From the NCBI RefSeq assembly GCF_002368115.1, contig NZ_AP018316.1, positions 4,336,202-4,400,201 of the forward strand: DNA of 64,000 bases, in the 5' to 3' direction. Origin of the DNA: Dolichospermum compactum NIES-806 (GTDB lineage Bacteria > Cyanobacteriota > Cyanobacteriia > Cyanobacteriales > Nostocaceae). Below are positions 8,715 to 17,600 of this stretch, piece by piece (position 1 is the first letter of the stretch; each line of letters opens with the position of its first letter). Position numbers and translations under genes: made by a program. The notes below the pieces were generated by a model. It worked only from the letters and a program-made list of their open reading frames with translations, searched no databases and was not told where the DNA came from.

Positions 8715-9416
8715 ATGTTTTTTCACAAAAAAGAGTCCATTCACGCTGTCAAGGTTGATGAAGCCAACCCCCGGTTTGCTCAGTTACTTCTAGAACAATT
8801 TGGTGGTGCAACTGGTGAACTCTCCGCAGCTTTGCAATACTGGGTACAATCTTTTCATGTAGAAAATCCTGCAATTAAGGATATGCTCCAGGATATTGCT
8901 ATCGAGGAATTTGGCCATTTAGAAATGGTTGGTAAACTCATTGAAATGCACACTAAAAATACTGACCAAACAGAAGCATATAAAAGTACCTTATTTGCTA
9001 TCCGAGGTATGGGACCCCATTTTCTTGATAGTCAGGGAAATACTTGGACTGCAAGTTATTTGAATGAAGGTGGTGATGTTGTCCGCGATTTACGTGCTAA
9101 TATTGCCGCTGAGGGTGGCGCTCGACAAACTTATGAAGAGTTGATTAAACTAGCAACAGATGAGGGAACAAAACAAACTTTAGTACATCTGTTAACGCGA
9201 GAAGTTTCTCATACTCAGATGTTTATGAAAGCTTTGGATTCTTTGGGTAAGTTGAGTGAACCTCTTTTTGGTAATATCCAACCAGATGAAACTGTCGCTC
9301 TTTACTATAATTTATCAACAGATGGAGATGGCAAAGATCAGCGTGGCCCCTGGAATTCTGAACCAACATTCCAATATGTCTCTAATCCACTAGAAATGGT
9401 AATGAGTGCCAAATAA
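8715..9416 (+). CDS. Manganese catalase
   Basis: Non-heme di-manganese catalase, 233 aa, dismutating hydrogen peroxide. The ferritin-like fold carries metal ligands in GATGELSAALQY (Glu near 34), IEEFGHLEM (Glu and His near 68), AAEGGARQTYEE (Glu near 137) and REVSHTQMF (Glu/His near 170). AGGAG lies 8 nt before the ATG at 8715. It is 60 bp downstream of the YeaQ-type gene and may be co-transcribed. Complete. Confidence 0.93.
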   Translation: MFFHKKESIHAVKVDEANPRFAQLLLEQFGGATGELSAALQYWVQSFHVENPAIKDMLQDIAIEEFGHLEMVGKLIEMHTKNTDQTEAYKSTLFAIRGMGPHFLDSQGNTWTASYLNEGGDVVRDLRANIAAEGGARQTYEELIKLATDEGTKQTLVHLLTREVSHTQMFMKALDSLGKLSEPLFGNIQPDETVALYYNLSTDGDGKDQRGPWNSEPTFQYVSNPLEMVMSAK

Positions 9417-9420
9417 GAAT

Positions 9421-9700
9421 TTTATTGTTTGATAGCGTAGCGTGGTGCAAGCCATATCAGGACTTAAAGATTAGCGAGATTTAATTACTTGTCTGAATCA
9501 GGATTTACAGGATTTAAAGATTAACAGGATGTTGTATTTATTCATCCTAAAAATTCTTTAATCCTGGGTATCCTGATTCAGACATTATTCCATTTCTCTA
9601 ATAATATTCATCTTCCAAAACTTCCTAACCATCAAAAATCACTCATCCTGAAAATCCTAAAATCATGAAAATCCTCAAATCTTGAGTATCCTGATTCAGA
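9421..9700. repeat. Inverted copies of the GTCTGAATCAGGA dispersed repeat
   Basis: GTCTGAATCAGGA at 9491-9503 and TCCTGATTCAGAC at 9571-9583 form a 13-bp perfect inverted repeat; another TATCCTGATTCAGA lies near 9688. Single copies recur near 28271 and, degenerate, near 18873. The spacer also has a GCGTAGCGTGGTGCAAGCC module related to ones near 33483 and 52103. No gene is seen. Confidence 0.65.
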
Positions 9701-9705
9701 AATTT

Positions 9706-10899
9706 TTATTTTTCTACAGACTTTGCTATTACTCCTAATTGTAAACCTGGTGGAAAGCTACCTTCTTCCTTAATTCGCTTAATTTCCGCAGCAGTAATTT
9801 GCAAATTTAACCTTTGTGCTAATGCTTGGACAATATCCCCTCTATCAATGACACCAGCAACAGCATCCGCCGGAGAAAGAACAGTAATTTGAGCTAATTG
9901 TTCGGTTTCTAATTTCTTAATTACCTCAGCCAAAGAAGTAGATTCAAGCACAGTGGGAATTGTCGTCAAAGGATGAACAATAGTTTGTAAAGTTTGATTT
10001 TCCCATGCACTTCTTTGGGTTGTTCGCAAGTCATTAATATTAACTAAACCCCGATAACGACCATCAGCAGCGGCAAAATAGACTTGCGGTGTAGTAGTTT
10101 CTAAAAGATATAAATCAGCAAATTCTCGCAATGTTTGATTAGCATCAACAACCCGAAAATTACGAGTCATGCCATCGGCTGCTACTAACTTGAGTAAAGT
10201 TTCTTGTAATGTGGTAACACGGTCATAACTGTTAGCATTACGCACGGCAAACCAACCGATCAAAACAATCCATAAACCTGTGATAAATTCTCTGGTAAAG
10301 AAGTCAATAGCAAATCCCAAAGCGATCGCACCATAACCAAAAATTTGTCCAGCCTTTGCCGCCCAGTGTACCGCTTGAAAGCGATCGCCTGTAATTTTCC
10401 ACAAAGCCGCTTTTAATACCTGTCCCCCATCTAAAGGCAACCCAGGAATTAAATTAAATAAAGCCACAACTAAATTAATTCTCGATAAATCCCCCGTCAT
10501 TTCACTCAGAGGGTTACTATTGGGAATTACACTTGCTGCTAGACGCAGTAAGAAAAATAGAATAACACTTACCGCAGGTCCAGCGATCGCCACCTGAAAA
10601 GCTTTACCAGGAGTTTTCGATTCCTCCTCAATTGCCGCCACCCCCCCAAACAAAAACAAAGTAATCGAATTCACCTTAATACCTTGGGATTGTGCCACCA
10701 AGCTATGTCCTAACTCATGCAGCAGCACCGAAGCAAATAACAGCAGTGCCATCATCAAACCAGCACTCCAACCCGCAACAGTCCCCCATTGCTGATAAGC
10801 TAACCCAAAATTCAGAGTTGTTAGCCCCAAAATCACAAACCATAAGGGGTCTAAAAATAAAGGAATGCCAAATAAAGAACCTATTCGCCAAGTTTGCAT
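9706..10899 (-). CDS. Site-2-type membrane metalloprotease (M50) with CBS pair
   Basis: Intramembrane zinc protease, 397 aa. HELGH near residue 62 and the second metal motif NLIPGLPLDGG near 155 sit among about six membrane segments; two CBS domains follow (roughly 245-365). S2P enzymes cleave membrane-bound anti-sigma factors or regulators; the CBS pair may sense nucleotides. Complete. A P1-type palindrome and psaK lie upstream. The substrate cannot be inferred from context. Confidence 0.93.
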   Translation of the reverse strand: MQTWRIGSLFGIPLFLDPLWFVILGLTTLNFGLAYQQWGTVAGWSAGLMMALLLFASVLLHELGHSLVAQSQGIKVNSITLFLFGGVAAIEEESKTPGKAFQVAIAGPAVSVILFFLLRLAASVIPNSNPLSEMTGDLSRINLVVALFNLIPGLPLDGGQVLKAALWKITGDRFQAVHWAAKAGQIFGYGAIALGFAIDFFTREFITGLWIVLIGWFAVRNANSYDRVTTLQETLLKLVAADGMTRNFRVVDANQTLREFADLYLLETTTPQVYFAAADGRYRGLVNINDLRTTQRSAWENQTLQTIVHPLTTIPTVLESTSLAEVIKKLETEQLAQITVLSPADAVAGVIDRGDIVQALAQRLNLQITAAEIKRIKEEGSFPPGLQLGVIAKSVEK

Positions 10900-10976
10900 T
10901 ATTAGATATTTCCAGAAATTCTTTTATAGAGAAAAATGTATGTATAACTCTAGGATAGACAATTTTAAATAGCATA

Positions 10977-11007
10977 GATCCCCGACTTCTCCAAGAAGCC
11001 GGGGATC
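10977..11007. repeat. Palindrome family P1 copy 2 (terminator-like, after psaK)
   Basis: GATCCCCGACTTCT-CCA-AGAAGCCGGGGATC. It lies 19 bp beyond the psaK stop codon on the psaK strand, a position suited to transcription termination. Confidence 0.75.
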
Positions 11008-11026
11008 TGGAATTTGTTAATCCAAC

Positions 11027-11275
11027 TTATAAACGACCAATATTAGTCAGTCCTAACACAATACCAATACCAATTACATGACCAAAAGCCATTGCTCCAA
11101 TGAATCCTGGTACACTTACAGGCAATATGGGCATAGCCGGTCCAACTTTAGCAGATTTCAGGGCAAAAGTAAATAATAATACAACTGCGCTGCTGGCACT
11201 GATAATGATACCGACTGTAGGACTCCACACTGGTGTAACAGGAACGGATGCTGCGGCTAATAAAATTGATGACAT
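11027..11275 (-). CDS. psaK: Photosystem I reaction centre subunit PsaK
   Basis: 82 aa with two membrane segments (about 20-40 and 57-77) and the conserved VWSPTVGIIISASS start and AFGHVIGIGIVLGL end of PsaK. PsaK sits at the periphery of the PSI complex in the thylakoid membrane. AGGAG lies 11 nt before the ATG. It diverges from trpF; a TATAAT box and an HLR1-like element lie upstream. Cyanobacteria often have two psaK genes, and which paralogue this is cannot be told here. Confidence 0.93.
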   Translation of the reverse strand: MSSILLAAASVPVTPVWSPTVGIIISASSAVVLLFTFALKSAKVGPAMPILPVSVPGFIGAMAFGHVIGIGIVLGLTNIGRL

Positions 11276-11320
11276 GAAATTGTGTTCTCCTAAATGAAAA
11301 AATGAATATAGTCCTACAGA

Positions 11321-11349
11321 ATTATAAAATTACCCAGGACAAAGCAAAA
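11321..11349 (-). promoter_or_regulatory. Probable psaK promoter (-10/-35)
   Basis: On the minus strand TATAAT (11326-11321) is preceded after 17 nt by TTTTGC (11349-11344). It lies 45 bp from the psaK start codon. The -35 is poor, which fits an activator-dependent promoter. Confidence 0.4.
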
Positions 11350-11375
11350 GTTTTTAACTTGAATTAAGATACTTT

Positions 11376-11391
11376 TGTGATTATTTGTAAC
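11376..11391 (-). promoter_or_regulatory. HLR1-like element (possible RpaB site) upstream of psaK
   Basis: GTTACAAATAATCACA on the minus strand matches the HLR1 direct repeat (two TTACA-type half sites, 5-nt spacer) apart from one base. Its centre is about 70 nt upstream of the expected psaK start point, close to where RpaB activates PSI genes in other cyanobacteria. Pattern match only. Confidence 0.4.
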
Positions 11392-11404
11392 TTTTCTGAT
11401 AGAA

Positions 11405-12034
11405 ATGCGGGTTAAAATTTGCGGTATTACTCAACCAGAGCAGTCTTTAGCTATAGCTGCCCTCGGTGCAACAGCACTAGGATTTATCTGTGTTCCCACT
11501 TCCCCTCGTTACGTTACCATAGCCCAAATTCAGGCAGCTATCGGACTCATTCCCGAAAATATTGATAAAATCGGCGTTTTTGCTAACACCACTATTGCCG
11601 AAATTACTCGAACAGTTCAAAAGTCTGGTTTAACCGGTGTCCAGCTACATGGAGACGAAACACCAGAATTTTGCCAGCAATTACGTCAATCCCTATCTCA
11701 AGTGGAAATTATCAAAGCCTTGCGAGTCCGCAGTTTAGAGCATCTACAAACCACCATACATTACACCGATTATGTAGATACTCTACTACTTGATGCTTAC
11801 CATCCCCAACAGTTAGGAGGAACAGGACAAACCTTAGATTGGCATCAACTAAATCAACAATTTAACCCTAGTCTTCCTTGGTTCTTAGCCGGAGGACTCA
11901 CACCAGATAATATTTTGACTGCTTTAAGTCAAATTAAACCCAATGGTATTGATCTATCTAGTGGTGTCGAACACTCACCAGGTAACAAAGATTTAGATAA
12001 AGTAGCCCTATTGTTTCAAAAGTTAGGGAATTGA
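11405..12034 (+). CDS. trpF: Phosphoribosylanthranilate isomerase
   Basis: TIM-barrel enzyme of tryptophan synthesis, 209 aa, full length. Seen: N-terminal VKICGIT with the catalytic Cys, LHGDETPEF, and the C-terminal phosphate-binding segments LAGGLTPDNI and GIDLSSGVE. It is the only trp gene here; trp genes are commonly scattered in cyanobacteria. It diverges from psaK and is followed directly by heptamer repeats. Confidence 0.96.
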   Translation: MRVKICGITQPEQSLAIAALGATALGFICVPTSPRYVTIAQIQAAIGLIPENIDKIGVFANTTIAEITRTVQKSGLTGVQLHGDETPEFCQQLRQSLSQVEIIKALRVRSLEHLQTTIHYTDYVDTLLLDAYHPQQLGGTGQTLDWHQLNQQFNPSLPWFLAGGLTPDNILTALSQIKPNGIDLSSGVEHSPGNKDLDKVALLFQKLGN

Positions 12035-12149
12035 TAATTGGTAATTGGTAATTGGTCATTGGTCATTGGGAAGAAATATTCCCCCTGTTCCCTGTTCCCT
12101 GTTCCCTGTTCCCTGTTCCCTGTTCCCTGTTCCCTGTTCCCTGTTCCCT
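12035..12149. repeat. STRR heptamer tandem repeats (ATTGGTM and CCCTGTT)
   Basis: Copies of ATTGGTA/ATTGGTC immediately after the trpF stop, then nine consecutive CCCTGTT units from 12083. The array ends within 3 bp of the folE stop codon, filling the convergent trpF-folE spacer. This is typical of nostocalean short tandemly repeated repetitive sequences. Confidence 0.9.
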
Positions 12150-12151
12150 AC

Positions 12152-12859
12152 TTAAAATAATGACGCTTGATGACGAATCAAGTTGAAAAATTCTTCACGG
12201 GTTTTGTGTTCGTCTCGGAATATGCCTACCATCGAACTGGTAACTGTCCAAGAACCAGGTTTTTGAACCCCCCGCATCACCATACACATATGAGTAGCTT
12301 CCATAACTACAGCCACACCTTTGGGTTCGAGAACTGCTTGTAGTGCCTCAGCAATTTGTCGAGTTAGTCTTTCTTGAACTTGCAATCGCCGAGAATACAT
12401 TTCCACAATTCTTGCCAGTTTGCTTAATCCCACAACTTTTTGATTGGGAATATAGGCAACGTGCGCTCTGCCCATAAATGGCAACATATGATGTTCACAC
12501 AAGCTAAAGAAGTTAATGTCTCTTACCAAGACCATTTCATCATGTCCTTCATCAAATATCGCACCATTGATGAGGTCTTCTAGAGATTCATTGTAGCCGC
12601 TGGTGAGAAATTTCATCGCCTTAGCTACGCGCTTGGGTGTTTTTAGCAGTCCTTCCCGTTCAGGATCTTCTCCTAATCCTACTAACATTGTCCGCACGGC
12701 TTGCATCATCTCATCCATTGTTTCTTCCGAGGGTGGATGTATTTCTGGTTCTCTGCCATTATGGGTATTGCGGTCTGGTCGGACATTGATAGCTTCTGCT
12801 AAATCGGGAATGAGAGGAGATTGAGAGGTATTAGCACCGTTTGAACCAACGATAGTCAT
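12152..12859 (-). CDS. folE: GTP cyclohydrolase I
   Basis: 235 aa; first step of tetrahydrofolate/pterin synthesis, GTP to dihydroneopterin triphosphate. Zinc ligands are visible in LCEHHMLPF (Cys and His near 133-136) and HMCMVMRGVQ (second Cys near 204); GRAHVAYIPNQKVVGLSKLAR is in place. The first 50 residues are a variable extension. Same strand as the SDR, accA, aar and ado genes upstream, a neighbourhood I recall as conserved in Nostoc relatives. Confidence 0.96.
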   Translation of the reverse strand: MTIVGSNGANTSQSPLIPDLAEAINVRPDRNTHNGREPEIHPPSEETMDEMMQAVRTMLVGLGEDPEREGLLKTPKRVAKAMKFLTSGYNESLEDLINGAIFDEGHDEMVLVRDINFFSLCEHHMLPFMGRAHVAYIPNQKVVGLSKLARIVEMYSRRLQVQERLTRQIAEALQAVLEPKGVAVVMEATHMCMVMRGVQKPGSWTVTSSMVGIFRDEHKTREEFFNLIRHQASLF

Positions 12860-12953
12860 GATTAAATTTTAGTAATTGGTTAGTTGTTAGCACTTAGTTG
12901 TCAATTGTCAGTGGTAATTAGTCATTCAAAAAGATAAATGACGAAATTACCAA

Positions 12954-13679
12954 TTAGAGAACACCAGCATTGGAAATAATCGTCAATTCTTCAATTACTG
13001 CTTCTTGTGGTAATAAGACAGTGTGTAGAATTGTTGTGGCCACAATTTCTGGAGTTAACATTTGGGAACGGTCAAAGTTAGCCTGAACAGTTGGAGTATC
13101 CCAAATTGCCGTATTCACAGAACCAGGACAAATGGCAATGACGCGAATGCCATTAGCCCGTTCTTCTTGTGCGAGGGTTTGGGAGAGGAAAAGAAGTCCT
13201 GCTTTACTAACGCAGTAAGCGCCCCAACCTGGAAAGGTTTGTTTGGCTGCTATAGAAGCAATGTTAATAATTGTGCCTTGCCCTTGTTGGCGCATTCCTG
13301 GCAAAATTCCCATCATGCACTGAAAGACACTGGTGAGGTTCAAGTCAATGACTTGTTGCCAGTCTTCCAAGGGTGTTTCACTCAGGTTGCCTGTATATCC
13401 AATTCCAGCGTTATTAATGAGAATATTTATGTTGCCAAATTCATCAGCTATTCCTTGAATTTTGGATTTAACTTGGGTAACTTCAGCTAAGTCTAGACAA
13501 AAGGCTTGGGCTTCTACTCCTAACTCCTGTGCAGCTTTAGCTACAGACTCTAGTTTATCCTGAGAACGACTGACCAATACTACATCTATTCCAGCTTTGG
13601 CAAATGCTAAAGCTGTTGCTTTGCCAATTCCGCTACTAGCACCAGTAATTAAGGCGCGTCTTTTTTGCTCAGAATTCAT
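12954..13679 (-). CDS. Short-chain dehydrogenase/reductase (SDR)
   Basis: Classical SDR, 241 aa from ATG 13679. TGASSGIG cofactor motif near residue 12, NNAG near 88, and the catalytic Ser plus YxxxK (YCVSK near 152). The substrate is unknown. The preferred start has GGA 9 nt upstream; an upstream TTG adds 12 residues with no domain support. It lies between accA and folE on one strand; fatty-acid or pteridine links are possible but unproven. Confidence 0.9.
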   Translation of the reverse strand: MNSEQKRRALITGASSGIGKATALAFAKAGIDVVLVSRSQDKLESVAKAAQELGVEAQAFCLDLAEVTQVKSKIQGIADEFGNINILINNAGIGYTGNLSETPLEDWQQVIDLNLTSVFQCMMGILPGMRQQGQGTIINIASIAAKQTFPGWGAYCVSKAGLLFLSQTLAQEERANGIRVIAICPGSVNTAIWDTPTVQANFDRSQMLTPEIVATTILHTVLLPQEAVIEELTIISNAGVL

Positions 13680-13926
13680 GATATTTTCCAACTTTTTGGC
13701 AGCACCTTCAGCCAACAGCCACTCGTAAAATCAATTCAGAGGGAACAGGGAACGGGCAACTTTCTAACAGGAAAAACTCATGTTTAAAAACATGAGATTG
13801 AAATAATGACACTGTTTTTTTTCGTGCTACGCATCTTAAAAAACATCTTTTTTCTGACTGAAGCTCTAAACTCAGCAACATTTGTTTCTTATCTGTTCCC
13901 TGTTCCCTTTTTTTGTAAATACAAAT

Positions 13927-13973
13927 GCCTATAGCTCTTGAAGATTGTTAAAAATCTTTAAGCAGCCATAGGC
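13927..13973 (-). terminator. Long imperfect hairpin downstream of accA
   Basis: GCCTAT...ATAGGC outer stem with an inner CTTGAAGATT/AATCTTTAAG stem. It lies 45 bp beyond the accA stop codon on the accA strand. A smaller CTCATGTTTAAAAACATGAG hairpin is at about 13777-13796. Confidence 0.5.
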
Positions 13974-14017
13974 AATTATAGCATTGCTGTAATTCTATGC
14001 CATTTTCTGGAATATTT

Positions 14018-14998
14018 TTAGTGAGCAAGTTCTGTGAAAACGCCGATATTACGGAATTTATCATAACGCAGTTGGCGGCGCTCGGCTGGGGTGAGACGGT
14101 TGAGTTCGTCTAAGTTTTCCAGCAAGGCTTGTTTTAAGTTGGTAGCCGCTGTTAAGGGGTCTGAGTGTGCGCCACCCAAGGGTTCAGGGAGGATTTGGTC
14201 AATAATGCCTAAGTTTTTGAGGTCGTGGGAGATGATTTTCAGGGCTACGGCGGCTAGGTGAGATTTACTGGCATCTTTCCACAAAATTGCGGCGCAGGCT
14301 TCGGGGGTAGCTACGGTGTAAACTGAGTGTTCAAACATCAGCAGGCGATCGCCTACACCAATACCCAAAGCCCCACCAGAACCACCTTCACCGATAACTG
14401 TACAAATAATCGGTACGTCAAAACTGAACATTTCTCGGAGGTTATAGGCGATCGCCTCTCCTTGCCCTTGATGTTCGGCTTCTATGCCCGCCCAAGCCCC
14501 AGGAGTATCAATAAAGGTCAAAATTGGCATACTAAATTTATTGGCGTGTTCCATGAGGCGTAGAGCCTTACGGTAGCCACCAGGAGCCGCCATGCCAAAG
14601 TTCCGGGCAACGTTGTCTTTAGTATCTCGACCTTTTTGGTGTCCTAACATCATCACTGGTTGTCCAGCTATGCGACCAACGCCACCAACTAACGCCGGAT
14701 CATCGCCACCACAGCGATCGCCATGTAACTCCATCCATTCATCACTGATAGACTGGATATAATCTAAAGTGCTAGGGCGGCGGGGATGACGAGCTACCTG
14801 CAATCGTTGAGATGGTGTCAGACTGCTAAAAATCTCTTCCCGCAATTGCGTCGCCCGCGTTTCTAATTGGCGAATTTGTCCAGAAACATCAACACCATTT
14901 TCTTCAGCCAATTGGCGAATTTGGTCAATCCGAGTGGCCAGTTCTGCTAAAGGCTTTTCAAAATCTAACAGTAGCGGTTTGCGCTCAGTGGTTGCCAT
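14018..14998 (-). CDS. accA: Acetyl-CoA carboxylase carboxyltransferase subunit alpha
   Basis: 326 aa, full length. Transfers carboxyl from biotin to acetyl-CoA with AccD, the committed step of fatty-acid synthesis. Seen: DELHGDR-like MELHGDRCGGDDPALVGG near 85, GHQKGRDTKDN near 118, oxyanion-hole glycines GEGGSGGALGIG near 205. The gene follows aar on the same strand, so acyl chain supply and alkane synthesis genes are contiguous. Heptamer repeats fill the accA-aar gap. Confidence 0.97.
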   Translation of the reverse strand: MATTERKPLLLDFEKPLAELATRIDQIRQLAEENGVDVSGQIRQLETRATQLREEIFSSLTPSQRLQVARHPRRPSTLDYIQSISDEWMELHGDRCGGDDPALVGGVGRIAGQPVMMLGHQKGRDTKDNVARNFGMAAPGGYRKALRLMEHANKFSMPILTFIDTPGAWAGIEAEHQGQGEAIAYNLREMFSFDVPIICTVIGEGGSGGALGIGVGDRLLMFEHSVYTVATPEACAAILWKDASKSHLAAVALKIISHDLKNLGIIDQILPEPLGGAHSDPLTAATNLKQALLENLDELNRLTPAERRQLRYDKFRNIGVFTELAH

Positions 14999-15003
14999 AA
15001 TTA

Positions 15004-15136
15004 TGTTAGTTGTCAGTTGTCAGTTGTCAGTTGTCAGTTGTTGGTTGTCAGTTGTCAGTTGTCAGTTGTCAGTTGTCAGTTCTATTCTCTTTGCTACTGA
15101 CCAATGACTACTGACCAATGACTACTGACCAACGAC
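15004..15136. repeat. STRR heptamers (TTGTCAG and ACTGACCAATG)
   Basis: About ten copies of TTGTCAG with one variant TTGTTGG, then ACTGACCAATGACT units. It occupies nearly the whole aar-accA spacer. Confidence 0.88.
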
Positions 15137-15142
15137 CAATGA

Positions 15143-16162
15143 CTAAACTAGTAATGGTCTAAAACCGTGTTTAATGGACACTCGACCAATTTGCTCCATT
15201 TTGTCTACGGTAATCTGATTACGCCCCCAAGAAAAGTTTGTATATAACTTCTCAAACTCCAGCAGCATTGATTCGGCAAAACAAGCAAATAATTGCCGCC
15301 CTGGCACATCCATATTGACAATTTTCATAATTTTCCAGTCAATATCTAGGGAATGCTCCACAATGCCACCATTTAATACATATACCCCCGGATGCTGAAC
15401 TTTTGTGCCTAAGTTTTTAGGATAGCCACCATCAATCAATAGGCAGGGTTGTTTTAATGTTGTTGGGTCAATTTCTACGCCTTTGGGCATACTCGCTACC
15501 CAGACGACAATATCCGCTTGGGGTAATGCTTCCTGTAACCCCATTATTTTACCCCGTCCTAGTTCTGCTTGTAGTTCTTCGAGACGTTCTTGGTTTCTCG
15601 CAATCAAGAGCAATTCTTGGACATCTGTTTTTTTATCTAACCAGCGAGTGACTGCGCTGCCAATATCCCCTGTTGCACCACACACAGCTACAGTTGCTTT
15701 GGACAATTCAATCCCTAGTTGTTTGGAAGCTTCTTCTACCTGCCGACAGATAATGTAGGCTGTATGAGTATTGCCTGTGGTGAACCGTTCAAAATCTAGG
15801 TTAATATTGCGGACTTGTTTGAACTGCTCTAAATTGAAGTTCTCAAAAATAATTGAAGAAAATCCACCCAAGGCTGTAATATCAATCCCATGCTTCTGAG
15901 CATGAGCCATAGCATTAAGAATTTTGCGCGTTGCGGCTTTAATGCGGCGATTAGCCAGCATTTCCGGTAAAAAGCATGATTCTACATACTTTCCTTCTAT
16001 TTTCTGCCCGGTGATACTGGTGACAGTAATATGATCAACTATTTGCGGCGGGGCGCTACACCAAAAGTCTAGCCCTTGATCGGCATATTCTGGATATCCC
16101 AATTCTTGAGCTACTGATTGAGCGTGTTCTAAACTAGTCAGATGTCCAATTAAACCAAACAT
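15143..16162 (-). CDS. aar: Long-chain acyl-ACP reductase (alkane biosynthesis)
   Basis: 339 aa from the family start MFGLIGHLTSL (ATG 16162). Reduces fatty acyl-ACP to fatty aldehyde with NADPH, the first step of cyanobacterial alkane synthesis. Seen: nucleotide-binding VAVCGATGDIGSAV near 155 and the candidate catalytic Cys in RQLFACFAES near 294. It lies downstream of ado and upstream of accA on the same strand. The 600-bp gap to ado is large for this pair and holds tandem repeats. Confidence 0.96.
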   Translation of the reverse strand: MFGLIGHLTSLEHAQSVAQELGYPEYADQGLDFWCSAPPQIVDHITVTSITGQKIEGKYVESCFLPEMLANRRIKAATRKILNAMAHAQKHGIDITALGGFSSIIFENFNLEQFKQVRNINLDFERFTTGNTHTAYIICRQVEEASKQLGIELSKATVAVCGATGDIGSAVTRWLDKKTDVQELLLIARNQERLEELQAELGRGKIMGLQEALPQADIVVWVASMPKGVEIDPTTLKQPCLLIDGGYPKNLGTKVQHPGVYVLNGGIVEHSLDIDWKIMKIVNMDVPGRQLFACFAESMLLEFEKLYTNFSWGRNQITVDKMEQIGRVSIKHGFRPLLV

Positions 16163-16767
16163 GGAGTGATATATTAGGCGTGTGCTGTCGTGCAAAACCA
16201 ATTTTAGATTTTAGATTTTGGAAAAATCAAAAAACTATGCCAACTTTAAATCAGATACAGATACAGCAGGAGTCAGGAGTAAAACTGGCTTGTTGTCAGG
16301 CTTTAAATTTAGATCCTGTACCTCATCAATCTGCAATCTGCTATATGATGTCTAACTATTAAAAATACTACATAAGGTGTGCAAATAGTTCGCAATTCGT
16401 AATTAAGTAGGGTTTGCCGAAAAAGTTGTCTGTGATAAGAGGGAACAGGGAACAGGGAACAGGGAACAGTTTTCACTACCTTGATATCCTTGATTTCCCA
16501 TATCCGACAAAGAGAAATGCAACCTTTTTGAGATACCATCAGCCAAAACCTTGCACTTTCTTGTTCCGAAAATCTGCGAAAACTTTATTAATAAACGGTT
16601 CTAGCTTTATTCAGCCAGCCCTAAGTAGGTGGAAGTCAGATCACCAAAAATATGTCAAAAAAAGTCAATAGGTCTTAAATCCTTTTTACCCCTGATCCCC
16701 TACTCCCTGCTCCCTGCCCCCTACTCCCTAAACCTGGGGTAACATAGTCGTCACCCCAAGGGCATTT
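16163..16767. other. Gene-free spacer between ado and aar with STRRs
   Basis: 605 bp without a credible gene on either strand. Four GGGAACA heptamers at about 16441-16469 and CCCTGCTCCCTGC-type repeats at about 16686-16730. Short open frames here have no start signals or recognisable motifs. Confidence 0.7.
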
Positions 16768-17469
16768 TTAAGCGGCTACAAGTCCGTAGGCAGAAAGACG
16801 CATGATATCACGGGTAGTGAAGCCAATGTTACTTAAGGCTTCACCATATTGAATCATAAAATCTTCCACTAAAGCGTCTTTTTCCATTGCTAAGACCTTG
16901 GCATCATCTGCCACTTGATTGAGCATTTTCCATACCAGGGGCAGGTTTTGGCGGTTTGCTTCTTCTAACTCAGCTTTGGTTTCTTTTGTAAAGTTTTCTT
17001 GCAACCACACTTCACCAAAGTTGAGATGGCTGTATTCTTCTTTTACTACGCCTTCTGTGATTTTACGAGCAAAATCATCAGCGACTGGAATATAGATATT
17101 GTAGGCGGCGATCGCAAAACATTCGATAATTAATGATTGAATCAAAAGGCAGGTCACGACTTTACCTTCTTTAGCTGCGGCTTGGAAGTTGTCGTGTAGT
17201 CCCAAGAAAAACTTTTTCGCAAATTCTAAATCTGGATTCACTTTTAAGTTCCGTCCACAGGCTTCAAATCCTTTTTTGTGGCGACTTTCCATTTTCGAGA
17301 GGACAATTAGTTCCTTTTCCTGTGCCGGCAGTAGTTGAGCTAATGTAATGTAATTTTCGTGGGCTTCTTGTTCTCCTTCAATTACAATTGCATTGATGCG
17401 GCTATAAGCATCTTTATATATTTCACTTTGAAAATCAATTTTTTCAATTTGGTCTACAAGTTGCTGCAT
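16768..17469 (-). CDS. ado: Aldehyde-deformylating oxygenase (alkane-forming)
   Basis: Ferritin-like di-iron enzyme, 233 aa from ATG 17469 (GGAG 11 nt upstream). Converts fatty aldehyde to alkane plus formate. Ligands: Glu in VIEGEQEAHENY, Glu/His in MESRHKKGFEACG, Glu in SLIIECFAIAAYN, Glu/His in KEEYSHLNFGE. The paired aar follows on the same strand. Complete and expected to be functional. Confidence 0.96.
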   Translation of the reverse strand: MQQLVDQIEKIDFQSEIYKDAYSRINAIVIEGEQEAHENYITLAQLLPAQEKELIVLSKMESRHKKGFEACGRNLKVNPDLEFAKKFFLGLHDNFQAAAKEGKVVTCLLIQSLIIECFAIAAYNIYIPVADDFARKITEGVVKEEYSHLNFGEVWLQENFTKETKAELEEANRQNLPLVWKMLNQVADDAKVLAMEKDALVEDFMIQYGEALSNIGFTTRDIMRLSAYGLVAA

Positions 17470-17600
17470 TGTCTGTATTACTCCGTTAACCCTGCTCATT
17501 TGATACAAAAACCTAACTTACCCGATAAATTTGGGGTAATTATCACTGTGATTTAATTTAACTTAACAAGAAACTATAGTTATTAGATTAGTTTTTACTG

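Noticed and set aside
13062..13490. 142-codon frame antisense to the SDR gene
   Set aside because: The minus-strand SDR has complete catalytic motifs; the antisense frame has no RBS or recognisable domain.
12083..15080. Regularly spaced repeats considered as CRISPR
   Set aside because: The units are contiguous 7-mers with no unique spacers; they are STRRs. No CRISPR array or cas gene is seen in the window.
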